56,962 bases of DNA from Nitrososphaera sp. (lineage in GTDB: Archaea; Thermoproteota; Nitrososphaeria; Nitrososphaerales; Nitrososphaeraceae). The stretch is taken from assembly GCA_025449675.1 (NCBI GenBank), contig JANWIX010000036.1, forward strand, positions 1 to 56,962, in the 5' to 3' direction. Of the stretch, positions 8,202-16,480 are shown one piece after another. The notes beneath the pieces were generated by a model. It had not been told where the DNA came from. It worked only from the letters and a program-made list of their open reading frames with translations, and ran no database searches. Made by a program: the position numbers and the translations under genes. Position 1 is the first letter of the stretch, and the number at the start of each line of letters is the position of its first letter.

Positions 8202-9089
8202 ATGGCAGTCGTGTTTTCTAGCTGGCTTCGTGCAATAAGGATACGATTCTTGCTAGCATCGGTGATCGCGGTAAGCAATGGTTTGGCACTAGCATATTGG
8301 AAGTACGGCCAGATTGACATTGCTTACGCCGCATTGACTTATGCCGGCGTGGTTTGCCTTCATGCGAGCGTGGATCTTCTCAATGACTACTGGGATCACA
8401 AGAGGGGCATAGACAGCGCGACCACCCGGACGAAATTTAGCGGTGGAACTGGCGTCCTACCGGAAAACATTCTGACTCCCCGAGCAGTATACGCTGCGGG
8501 AATGATCTTTCTGCTCCTGGGAGCATTAATCGGCACATATTTCGTTTTTGTGCGCGGAATTACAATAGCGCTAATACTTGGATTTGCGGTGGTTGCCATC
8601 TACTTTTACTCCACAAGCATAGTAAATGCGGGGCTTGGGGAGCTATTCGTAGCGATCAAGGGGGCGATGATAGTCCTGGGCACGTTTTACGTTCAGACAG
8701 CAGTCATTGACCTTGCGGCGATATATGTCGGCGCGATTGTAGGAATCCTGTCGGCGACGGTGCTGTTTATCAATTCATTTCCTGACTACGAAGCGGATCG
8801 GTCAAAGGGCCGCCGGACTCTTGTTATCCTACTCGGAAAAAGTACAGGCGCCAAGATCTTTCCTCTCATTATATTAGCTGCCTACGCCATGATAGTCGCG
8901 GGAATATTCCTTGGTTTTACAAAAGTGTATTCGCTGGCAGGCCTGGTATCTCTTCCTTTCGCGATCAAGGCCGTTGGCATGCTCAGAAAGAGTCACAGTG
9001 ACATCAACACGCTAGAGTCCGCAATGGGGTCAGCTGTCATGTACTCGAGGATAACTGGATTCGTGCTGGCGATCAGCCTAATCTGGTAG
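8202..9089 (+). CDS. UbiA-family prenyltransferase (MenA-like)
   Basis: Polytopic membrane enzyme that transfers a prenyl chain from a prenyl diphosphate to an aromatic acceptor. The first Asp motif NDYWDHKRGID is at 61-71 and the second, DYEADRSKGRRT, at about 195-206; both bind Mg-diphosphate. About eight or nine hydrophobic segments run through the 295 aa. The sequence is most like 1,4-dihydroxy-2-naphthoate polyprenyltransferases, which would fit the menaquinones known from thaumarchaea, but UbiA enzymes also make heme O/A and lipid ethers, so the acceptor is inference. The neighbouring DUF2203 gene is 52 bases upstream on the same strand. Confidence 0.88.
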   Translation: MAVVFSSWLRAIRIRFLLASVIAVSNGLALAYWKYGQIDIAYAALTYAGVVCLHASVDLLNDYWDHKRGIDSATTRTKFSGGTGVLPENILTPRAVYAAGMIFLLLGALIGTYFVFVRGITIALILGFAVVAIYFYSTSIVNAGLGELFVAIKGAMIVLGTFYVQTAVIDLAAIYVGAIVGILSATVLFINSFPDYEADRSKGRRTLVILLGKSTGAKIFPLIILAAYAMIVAGIFLGFTKVYSLAGLVSLPFAIKAVGMLRKSHSDINTLESAMGSAVMYSRITGFVLAISLIW

Positions 9090-9124
9090 AAAAACCACCT
9101 TGATGCGTCTTTGGTGGGTATGGA

Positions 9125-9397
9125 TTACAATCCTGCGCTTTCGATTAGGTTTATCAGCTGGTCGTACTGCTCTATGAATTTCTTGCCTTTGCCAGTAATG
9201 GCGATTAGGCCACTTACTCTGTGTATCATCCCTTTTCCTTCCAGTTCGTCAAAGTGGTTCATCATCTTGTCATACGACAACCTCGTGAAATGCTGAATAT
9301 GGGTTGGCTTTGCCACCTCGTTGTGCATGACGTCCTCTTCTATCGCACAAAGGATATCGTAGAATAGCTGGAGCTTATGTCGCTTTTCTTGCTTCAA
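9125..9397 (-). CDS. small winged-helix DNA-binding protein (HTH_45-like)
   Basis: A 90-aa protein if started at TTG 9397 (K-Q-E-K-R-H-K-L-Q-L-F-Y-D-I-L). Its pattern, with a helix of RxKLxLFYDIL type, then THIQHFTRLSYDKMMNHFDEL, then KGMIHRVSGLIAITGKGKKF, matches archaeal winged-helix regulators: two helices, recognition helix, wing, and a C-terminal dimerisation helix. The frame is open upstream to 9484, but that lead overlaps the membrane gene and is low-complexity, so the internal TTG is preferred. It overlaps the 3' end of the membrane gene by about 23 bases, which implies cotranscription and a possible regulator-sensor pair. Confidence 0.8.
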   Translation of the reverse strand: MKQEKRHKLQLFYDILCAIEEDVMHNEVAKPTHIQHFTRLSYDKMMNHFDELEGKGMIHRVSGLIAITGKGKKFIEQYDQLINLIESAGL

Positions 9398-10136
9398 TCT
9401 CCATTTTTCTCCGGGAAGACACGCTATGCATAATGTACGCAAACAGGGCGAGACCGGCCAACCTTGCCGCGGCGGACCCGACAAAAGCCATCACGCTATT
9501 GTCAAAGTATGCGATGATTAGCGAGTACTGCTCAAGCCACAAGAGTGCAAAGGCGGCAGGCACGTACAAGAGTTTGATATTCGCCGCTCTTACCAGGGAT
9601 ACTATGGTAGTTCTGAATATGTACGCTATCACCGCCACGTTGAATATCCTCATGTAAAAGCTGAGGTCGGCAAGACCGGCGTAGTTGAAGTACGGCTCTG
9701 CCACTAGCGCTGCTGTAGGTACTATGAATGGAATAGTAACCATCATGAGCGGCAAAGCAGTAACCAGAATGTTTCTTCCCATCAATTGGCCCGGGCCGCC
9801 AGAAGAATTCCTGTAATAGTATGACAGTGCTATTAGCGCCAATGCCTCTGACTGCAATGACATTTGAATCCAAAAGAACGCGGGATGAAGGATTGGATTG
9901 GCAATATAGAGAACGCCTGCCATTTCGAAAACGAACGAGGCCCCTAAGAACGCGAACCCGACAGGCAGACCGAGAAGGTACCCGAACCCGGAGAAAGTGT
10001 AGGATCTAAAGAAATACCTGGATATCAAGAGCGACGCCACCACAGAGACTGAGGTAATAATGACTCCAAGAAAAGGAGCTACGGCTGGATCTAGCAATAC
10101 GTACGGATTGAGAACGTTCGGGTCCAGCATCGCCAT
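9375..10136 (-). CDS. polytopic membrane protein, function unknown
   Basis: A 253-aa protein with about seven predicted membrane-spanning segments (for example PFLGVIITSVSVVASLLI near 20-38, a Gly/Phe-rich segment 50-80, LALIALSYYY, ITALPLMMVTIPFIVP, and a last span LAGLALFAYIM), ending in a short basic tail SSRRKMEIEARK. The loop/helix spacing recalls seven-helix sensor domains but no retinal-Lys or ligand motif was identified. It overlaps the downstream winged-helix gene, so a membrane-sensor role coupled to that regulator is inference. Other explanations, such as a transporter subunit, are not excluded. Confidence 0.75.
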   Translation of the reverse strand: MAMLDPNVLNPYVLLDPAVAPFLGVIITSVSVVASLLISRYFFRSYTFSGFGYLLGLPVGFAFLGASFVFEMAGVLYIANPILHPAFFWIQMSLQSEALALIALSYYYRNSSGGPGQLMGRNILVTALPLMMVTIPFIVPTAALVAEPYFNYAGLADLSFYMRIFNVAVIAYIFRTTIVSLVRAANIKLLYVPAAFALLWLEQYSLIIAYFDNSVMAFVGSAAARLAGLALFAYIMHSVSSRRKMEIEARKAT

Positions 10137-10245
10137 GCTTGTACAATTATTTCGTGCGCCGAAGAGATAAGGGTTGCTCCCTTCAGGGGAGTGTTCCTGT
10201 CAGATGCGTTTATTACGTATCGAGAGGCTTTCATGAAACGGCAAG

Positions 10246-11385
10246 TTGTCGTCTTATCAAGTGCTCGAGGGTTTTGCTACCCCGGAAGGAACCTCCAGAT
10301 ACATGCGCAAGGCAGTTTCAGGCGGCAAGCCCGATGCTCATTTTAGGACTTTTGACGGTTTGCGCCTCTCGAGTATCGGAATGGGCACCTATCTTGGCGA
10401 CATAACGCGTGAAGATGACGCCGCCGTCGAAAATGCCGTCTACCAGTCGATAATATCAGGGGCGATAAATGTCATTGATACTGCCATCAACTATCGCAGC
10501 ATGAAATCGGAGAAGAGCATCGGTCGTGCCCTTTTGCGGCTCGCAAATAGCAATACAGTGACCCGCGACGAAGTCTTTGTTGCGACAAAAAATGGATACA
10601 TCACAAATGACGGGGACTTTCCTGGCGTTGATGTGATGGAATACATGCAAAAGATGTTCATTGCGAATGACATCATCGAGCCAAGCGACATCAGCTCGGG
10701 CTACAACGTAATGAACCCGAACTATCTCGGCAAGTGCATCGACAAATCGCTGATGAACCTGCACCTTTCAACTATTGATCTGGTGTATATCCATAACGCG
10801 TTCGAAAGCTGGCACGAGGATGTATCCAGGGAGGAGTTTATGGAAATGCTGGCCAAGGCATTCGAACTGTATGAAAAATACCGGTCGGATGGAAAGATAA
10901 GGTACTACGGCATGGCAACATGGACTTGTTTTAGGGTCCCGCCAGATAGCAAAGAACACCTCTCAATTGAAAAGTGCATCAAGGTCGCGCAGACGGTCGG
11001 GGGCAAGAACCATGGGTTTAGGTTCGTCCAGCTGCCGTACAACCTTTCGTACAGCGAGGCGCTCTTGCTCAAAAGTCAGTCAGTAGGTTCTGAAGATAAT
11101 CTTACGATTCTCGATGCCGCTGCAAAACTGGGCATCGGAGTGTTTACCAGCGTACCTCTCTTTCAGGGGCGATTGCTTCAGGCGCAGATTCCTGACTATG
11201 GGGTGGATGGAAACGTTGCAAAGCTGGTTCAAATAATCCGATCAAGCCCAGCTGTAATTGCTCCCCTGATTGGACAAAAAAAGCCAAAGCATGTAGAGGA
11301 AAACCTTCAAGTTGCAAACATCCCTCCTCTAAATCGCGAAGAATTCAAGAACGCGATTCGAATCCTTACTGGTCAGGCACTGTAG
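10246..11385 (+). CDS. aldo/keto reductase family oxidoreductase
   Basis: NAD(P)H-dependent carbonyl reductase of the TIM-barrel AKR superfamily. The catalytic tetrad is visible: Asp78 (VIDTA), Tyr83 (INYR), Lys115 (VATKNG) and His183 (VYIHNAF). The cofactor end is less typical, with IGQKKPKHVEENL near residue 345 in place of the usual GA-rich loop. At 379 aa it is longer than the usual 300-330 aa, mostly through an N-terminal lead. The start is TTG 10246; ATG 10303 would give a shorter form beginning MRKAVSGG, closer to the beta-strand TFDGLRLSSIGMGT. No clear substrate is indicated by neighbours. Confidence 0.88.
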   Translation: MSSYQVLEGFATPEGTSRYMRKAVSGGKPDAHFRTFDGLRLSSIGMGTYLGDITREDDAAVENAVYQSIISGAINVIDTAINYRSMKSEKSIGRALLRLANSNTVTRDEVFVATKNGYITNDGDFPGVDVMEYMQKMFIANDIIEPSDISSGYNVMNPNYLGKCIDKSLMNLHLSTIDLVYIHNAFESWHEDVSREEFMEMLAKAFELYEKYRSDGKIRYYGMATWTCFRVPPDSKEHLSIEKCIKVAQTVGGKNHGFRFVQLPYNLSYSEALLLKSQSVGSEDNLTILDAAAKLGIGVFTSVPLFQGRLLQAQIPDYGVDGNVAKLVQIIRSSPAVIAPLIGQKKPKHVEENLQVANIPPLNREEFKNAIRILTGQAL

Positions 11386-11402
11386 GTTGTCGCGGCAGTG
11401 CG

Positions 11403-12380
11403 CTACAATTGCAGCATGGCATCTTCGATGCTTTTTCTGTCTTCTGCGGCCGGAGTCTGATCAAGATATCTCTGAAGATCCTCCTTTGCCAACTGATTGC
11501 TGCCAAGCTGCATCCTGGCTATTGCCCTATTCTTGTAGATCGGCCCAAGACGTGTTGAATTGATTTCAATGGCTTTGCTGTAGTGGCTCTCAGCAAGCGG
11601 AAAGTTTTGTTTCTTGAGATAATGATTTCCTAGACCCCTATATGCAAGATAGTAGCTTGGATTTAGCTCAATTGCCTTCTGGTACAGGGAAACTGTTTCT
11701 TCAGATCCAATTTCATTGGACAAGCCGGCGAGGAGGCACCAGGCCTGCGCGTTATCGGGGTCGATCGAGGTGGCGCTTCTCGCCTTCTCGAAGGCAGCTT
11801 CCATGTTACCACGCTGCCTGTGACGCTCAGCTTCAAAACAAAGCCTGTTTGAAGTCTTGGATTTCAAGTCTTCATTCTTGAACAGGTCCTTCATATCGGC
11901 GGGCAGGATGACGATGGTAGTCATGTCGTCCTGCGACCAGTCCTTTTCAAACATTCCTTCGGGAATCGCACCAACGGTGTCAGGTTCAGGCACATAAGTA
12001 AGAATCCTGCGCTCTTCGGTATCATAGCCTGACACCACGGTAGCGTGTTGTACGATGCCCTGAATGCCCGGCATTATTACTATTGGAGGGATGCCTTGGT
12101 CGATTCTTTTCTTGAGATCCTTCATCGAACCCTTGTAGATATACGATACAAAGCCGTGTTTCTCTGCGAGTTCTATTCCGTCGATTAGAATCGTGCCTTT
12201 TGGGATCGAGGCAGAACCACTCGCCGCCGTATGCGCGATATCCTCTCCCCAATACTTGGCTATCACATTTATCACCAAGGGAAGGTCAACAGTTTCTTCC
12301 TCCTTTCCTACCAGCGGCAGGGTAATGAAATGCTCCTGAGCCTGAGTTCCCAAAACCAAGCCTGCTTGCGGCTGTAGCAA
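11403..12380 (-). CDS. C39-peptidase-like domain without catalytic Cys, fused to TPR repeats
   Basis: Residues about 15-160 follow the papain-like C39 layout: a helix ending AKYWGE, the SGYD strand after QHATVV (His112), and a YVPEP turn. In active C39 enzymes the helix begins Q-x-D-C-G-P; here the aligned stretch is TVDLPLVINVI, so Cys is replaced (Asp32 in my alignment) and the usual D-P after the His strand reads V-P. The domain is probably a binding module rather than a protease. Residues 175-325 form about four TPR repeats (GLSNEIGSEETVSLYQKAIELNPSYY and following). No signal peptide, so cytoplasmic. TTG start at 12380 lies 15 bases after the amidotransferase stop with AAGGA in between, indicating one operon with the two upstream genes. 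Confidence 0.82.
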   Translation of the reverse strand: MLQPQAGLVLGTQAQEHFITLPLVGKEEETVDLPLVINVIAKYWGEDIAHTAASGSASIPKGTILIDGIELAEKHGFVSYIYKGSMKDLKKRIDQGIPPIVIMPGIQGIVQHATVVSGYDTEERRILTYVPEPDTVGAIPEGMFEKDWSQDDMTTIVILPADMKDLFKNEDLKSKTSNRLCFEAERHRQRGNMEAAFEKARSATSIDPDNAQAWCLLAGLSNEIGSEETVSLYQKAIELNPSYYLAYRGLGNHYLKKQNFPLAESHYSKAIEINSTRLGPIYKNRAIARMQLGSNQLAKEDLQRYLDQTPAAEDRKSIEDAMLQL

Positions 12381-12395
12381 ATAAAATCCTTGTCG

Positions 12396-12935
12396 TCAAA
12401 GCATTGAAAAAGCCTTGAGCAACGCAATCCCGTCCCGTCCACTCTTTTCCGGGTGGAACTGAGTACCAAAGATTTTTTTACTTGCGTGGGAAAACATCTC
12501 GTGCGCGCAACCCTCCGAGCTGGCCTGCGACTTGAAATTCTCCGGCAGTCTGGCAACGCAGTACCGATGACTTTCGTAAACCTGCAACTCCCGCGAATTC
12601 TCCGTAAGGTCGCTTCGCTCTGTCACTGCCAAGGTGAAATAGCCCTGCACGTGGGAAGGCATTCTTCGCAGCGAACCGCCCAGCGTTAGCGCGATTATCT
12701 CGGCGCCGTAGCAAATCCCCAAAAGTGGCTTTCCATTTTCATAGCAATACCTCACTATTCGCGAGTTAGCTGCATTAATCTCCTTGCTGTTCTTTCGCCT
12801 GCCTGAAAGTATCACCTTGTCGCAGGCCTCAAGGTCTTTCTGGCCTACTTCAGAATACTTTCTGTGCGAATGGCCAACGCCCAATCCGTCAAGGCATGCC
12901 CTTATGTCGGAAGTAAAAGGTGACAGATTGTCCAC
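12396..12935 (-). CDS. class-I glutamine amidotransferase-like protein
   Basis: A 179-aa stand-alone triad GATase domain. Nucleophile Cys75 sits in GICYGAEI and the His/Glu pair in FHPEKSG (His161, Glu163), so glutaminase activity is plausible. The oxyanion-strand motif usually SGGPG reads LSGRRKNS. Likely start is GTG 12935; the codons just upstream also encode the beta strand T-V-L-V that this fold needs, but offer no standard start before a stop at 12957, so the true start may be a CTG at 12953. Typical partners (anthranilate, pab, GMP, imidazole-glycerol synthases) are not adjacent; it sits 24 bases after a UPF0182 gene and before the pseudo-C39/TPR gene. The acceptor reaction is unknown. 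Confidence 0.85.
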   Translation of the reverse strand: MDNLSPFTSDIRACLDGLGVGHSHRKYSEVGQKDLEACDKVILSGRRKNSKEINAANSRIVRYCYENGKPLLGICYGAEIIALTLGGSLRRMPSHVQGYFTLAVTERSDLTENSRELQVYESHRYCVARLPENFKSQASSEGCAHEMFSHASKKIFGTQFHPEKSGRDGIALLKAFSML

Positions 12936-12959
12936 TACAAGAACGGTATGCAGGAGTTA

Positions 12960-15911
12960 TCAGCCGACCTCTATGGCAATATAATGATTCTCGACTATGC
13001 CGTTGACTTCGACTAGGAATCCGAAATTGACTCTTGTCTCGTCTTGCCATTCAAAGACACGCGCAGCCTGTCCAGCTCCAAAGTCTCTGACAAAGCCTTG
13101 AATCGAGGATTCGGCTGCCACAAAATCCGATTCGATTTCGTATGTCGCCTCAACCTCTCGAAATGCCAGAGGTGCCGAGATCGTCGTTGGCTTTACTACA
13201 GTCAGGCCGGAATCTGCAAAGACTTTTTCGATTTTCTGAATGCGAGTCTCTTTGTCGAGGATCGCAGTCTGGTTGTTTCCAGTCGAGGGCTGGTCATCAG
13301 TGGCTACTCCAGACAACTTTAGCAGATAATCTCTAAAAGCGTCCACAGGATTATCTCCAAGCCCCACATAGTAAGTGCCTGTGACCGATGCGCCTCCAAC
13401 GGCAGCAATTGTGCCTGTCTGTGAAACTACTCCGCCGCCAGTATTCGAAGTGTAGACCGGAATGAAATACACCTCATGATCTCCAATTCTATATAATATG
13501 TTCTCGCCAGTTCTGGGGTTATTCAGCAGGGTCCTCAAGTTCTTGTAATCCTTGTCCTTATCGAGGGTCTCTTTTGCGCCTGTCGGTCCCAGCAGCTTTA
13601 CCTGCGAATCGCTAGGCACCGAAAAAAAGGTCATTTCTCCAAGGCCATCAAGGTCGTTTCTTACAGTCATGTACCCAACGAGGTTCTTTGTCTGTGAACC
13701 GCTGAGCTCAAGGGATTGAAAACCGACAAATGCTGGGTCGTCGAATCCCGGTGGCTTTGTTGTGATGTAGTAGGGCGGTATCGGCTTTGCGGCATCCTCC
13801 GGTATGCTAAAGAACTGCCTGGCTTCGATGTACGTCTTTGGATCAGTAACGTGGTATGTATTAAATTTGGAAATGGTCCAGATGAACATTTCCTCCGGGT
13901 ACTTTACCTGCTCGCTGAGCCACTCAGGTACCTGGTCGGTGGCTCCCAAACTCCTGTACTGCTCGAGCATGATCTTTGAAAAATAGTCATCTCCTGTTAC
14001 AATTATCCGCGTGTCGCCGTTGTACGTGTCAATAATGGCGTAGCCCACCAGCTTCAACATGAAATTAGAGCTCCATGGCACATGCGAAGTGTCAAGGGCG
14101 GCCACTAGCGGCATGAGCCAGTAGGTGCTTTCGCCATCGGTAACCGGATTGATGTCGATGGGCTTGAACTGGGGATTCGAGGAGCTGCCGAATCCAAAGT
14201 CATACACAAAATAGGGATAAAGCAATTCCATGCGTTCGTGCACGTCTTTGTATCGCATCACATGTATGGGTGTGCTCGGCGATGACAACATAAAGTTAGG
14301 CTCAAACATCCAGCTGAGCGGCGGCCAGACATCTACGCCCCCGGTCCCATTGTAAAAGAACTGGTCCACTTCCCTGCTTTCTGTTCGTCCAAGCGGGTAT
14401 GCAGACCAAACCTTGTCAAAGAGCCCCGCTTCACCGCTTTCTCCGTAGTAGATCCTTCGCTGCTCGAAGAATCTGGCTTCGTCTACGATGTTGCCAGTAT
14501 CGGCTTCTAGCATCTTCATGCCAACGTTGGCGTGGGTGTAGATTAGGTGCTCGCTGAACCACTTGTCTGTCTGAGCCACATTCTGAGGCAAATTGGGTGT
14601 CGTAGTGCCCGTCCAGTACATCGTTCCTCCGAATCTTAGAATATCGGTATCGACATAATGTAGATCGTTGCGCTGTCCAAGCTCTGGCGTGAGCTTTGAG
14701 CCGGCAGCCTCTTGATCCCAGAGTCTGATATTTGTCAGGGTTTCTCTATTTGCGTCAACTATAGTCTGCACCGCGGACGGTGTAACCGATGGTGTCAATA
14801 TGTCGTAGTTGACGATTCCAATCCGCTCAAGGTCATGCATATAGCGGTTAACAGCAATTTCTTGCGCAGTATACGGTCCTCGCCATTCGATTTTCTGCGC
14901 GTCGGCTATGCTGTTGTTAATAACCATTACAGATCCTGTCAAAACTACGACCACCGCAGCTGTGAGGAGTCTCGAATACATGTGCCTCTTAGTCGGATAT
15001 ATTATCACCCTGGCCCTTTTTCTGTCAAGCAACCCGTACGCGATAAATGCGGACCCAAGGGCAATGGTCCCTGCGATAGCGTAACGGGTATTGTAGTCTA
15101 TGGCGAAGTTGAAAAACAGGTTGAAGCCCAACCAGAGAATTGTCGCACCTATAATGATCTCTATGGCGGAAATGTATGATAGAAAGCGTGGCTTTGTTTC
15201 CCGTGCGTCGATCATGTACTGAGAAATAATACTGACGGTACCGGATGCGCCGACATAGAGCAGCAGCCGCAAGCTAGTCGCGGCTAGAAGGGGCGGGATC
15301 AGAAGAGTTAAAGCTGGAAACATTGGGACCACGGTTTCCTGGGCGAAGGTTCCTTGCATCGGCACGTCCGCGAAGGGAATAATGAAGATGTTGCCAATAG
15401 ATCCAAGGCCGATGTCATTTCCCTGTGCCAAGTGCTCGACTGCCATTCCAAATGTCAGGCTGCTGAACAAGGGTGCGAAGAGAATGACCTTCATTACCTG
15501 CCAAAGCGCAAAGCTGAGGCCGCTCATCTTGAAATCAGAGTAACTTGTCAGCTTTGTCTGATCGTACTCACTTCGTTTCAGGAAGCTAATGGCCGTCCTG
15601 ATGCCGTACCATGCGATAGAGTGCCGAGAAGCAAAGTTGACCCTGACGAGGACGATTGCCGCCAGGATAATCCCGGAGAGGGTTGAATAGTAAAGTGGCT
15701 TTGTAAAAACATCGCCAAATTCCGAAACGTTCATCAAGAGATTTACAGACTGGTTGCTTACGACAGCAAAGATGATCACACTGAGCGCGGAAAAGATAGC
15801 AATGCGCGCGATCCTACCAATGTCCGCACGAGGTGACCTATCCTCATTGTACGTGTCCCACAAGTGCACAAAGTATGGTGAAAGACCCTTTAATGTGTTT
15901 ATTAGATTCAA
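12960..15911 (-). CDS. UPF0182 (COG1615) large membrane protein
   Basis: A 983-aa protein with seven predicted membrane helices in the first third (near residues 35-58, 78-98, 131-152, 198-220, 248-270, 278-297 and 313-332) and a long C-terminal extracytoplasmic part of some 600 residues. Family hallmarks include the N-terminal Y-F-V-H-LWDTYNEDRSPRAD region and segments such as NIRLWDQEA, IYYGESG and TRIIVTGDD. UPF0182 proteins are known from actinobacteria, cyanobacteria and some archaea; no biochemical function is established to my knowledge. It is the first gene of the set leading into the amidotransferase and pseudo-C39/TPR genes, so a membrane complex is inference. Confidence 0.93.
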   Translation of the reverse strand: MNLINTLKGLSPYFVHLWDTYNEDRSPRADIGRIARIAIFSALSVIIFAVVSNQSVNLLMNVSEFGDVFTKPLYYSTLSGIILAAIVLVRVNFASRHSIAWYGIRTAISFLKRSEYDQTKLTSYSDFKMSGLSFALWQVMKVILFAPLFSSLTFGMAVEHLAQGNDIGLGSIGNIFIIPFADVPMQGTFAQETVVPMFPALTLLIPPLLAATSLRLLLYVGASGTVSIISQYMIDARETKPRFLSYISAIEIIIGATILWLGFNLFFNFAIDYNTRYAIAGTIALGSAFIAYGLLDRKRARVIIYPTKRHMYSRLLTAAVVVVLTGSVMVINNSIADAQKIEWRGPYTAQEIAVNRYMHDLERIGIVNYDILTPSVTPSAVQTIVDANRETLTNIRLWDQEAAGSKLTPELGQRNDLHYVDTDILRFGGTMYWTGTTTPNLPQNVAQTDKWFSEHLIYTHANVGMKMLEADTGNIVDEARFFEQRRIYYGESGEAGLFDKVWSAYPLGRTESREVDQFFYNGTGGVDVWPPLSWMFEPNFMLSSPSTPIHVMRYKDVHERMELLYPYFVYDFGFGSSSNPQFKPIDINPVTDGESTYWLMPLVAALDTSHVPWSSNFMLKLVGYAIIDTYNGDTRIIVTGDDYFSKIMLEQYRSLGATDQVPEWLSEQVKYPEEMFIWTISKFNTYHVTDPKTYIEARQFFSIPEDAAKPIPPYYITTKPPGFDDPAFVGFQSLELSGSQTKNLVGYMTVRNDLDGLGEMTFFSVPSDSQVKLLGPTGAKETLDKDKDYKNLRTLLNNPRTGENILYRIGDHEVYFIPVYTSNTGGGVVSQTGTIAAVGGASVTGTYYVGLGDNPVDAFRDYLLKLSGVATDDQPSTGNNQTAILDKETRIQKIEKVFADSGLTVVKPTTISAPLAFREVEATYEIESDFVAAESSIQGFVRDFGAGQAARVFEWQDETRVNFGFLVEVNGIVENHYIAIEVG

Positions 15912-15935
15912 CTTTCTGATAGGAGTCGCTCGCGG

Positions 15936-16382
15936 CTAGGTGTGCGAGTATTCGCTGGACATCGCTCGCGTGTTGGCGAAAAATGTATCCCTCGACTCTG
16001 AGATAAACGGCAATATCATTTCTTCAATGACCTTCATACAATCACTTCCAACATCAAGCGACACTAGCAGATACATGCTACGAAACTCTTCCTTGACGTG
16101 ATTTATGGGAATGGTCGCGCGGATCAGTCTCTCATAAACTGCTACGGCGTACTTGTGTTCGCCCACTTGTGGTTTAAACTCTCCCCTGGATCTCGCGCGA
16201 AATACCGTCTGAAGGGCGTATCTTTCGGTTTGGGCCTTGTCTATCAGTGGAACCAATCCGCCCCTGTATGACGACGCAATTAGTTTGCCAGCATAGTCAG
16301 CTACTCCAGCAAACCTGATCGCATGATGCAGGGATAGAATCCGCTGGCAGAATGTCTCCACGTATTCCGAACCCGGCTCCAA
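15936..16382 (-). CDS. thaumarchaeal small protein with FAGV-motif, function unknown
   Basis: A 148-aa protein starting at TTG 16382. It contains AIRFAGVADYAGKLIASSYRGGLVPLI, a segment I associate with a paralogous family abundant in Nitrososphaera-like genomes (possibly DUF6659, from memory). The secondary structure suggests an alpha/beta fold resembling Roadblock/longin-type modules, with a long helix followed by a strand-helix end. No signal peptide. It lies 24 bases upstream of the UPF0182 start on the same strand and could be its first cistron. Function cannot be read from sequence. Confidence 0.72.
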   Translation of the reverse strand: MEPGSEYVETFCQRILSLHHAIRFAGVADYAGKLIASSYRGGLVPLIDKAQTERYALQTVFRARSRGEFKPQVGEHKYAVAVYERLIRATIPINHVKEEFRSMYLLVSLDVGSDCMKVIEEMILPFISESRDTFFANTRAMSSEYSHT

Positions 16383-16480
16383 ACGAAGTTGTGCCCTCAG
16401 TATGTTTCACAATGGCATGTTTTTCTATGTTTCCGTTATGCTTAATGGGATATTGCTCCAGTTGTTGGATTAGTTACGCT

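Noticed and set aside
14712-15179. Plus-strand frame of 155 aa within the UPF0182 gene
   Set aside because: Antisense shadow of a strongly recognised membrane protein.
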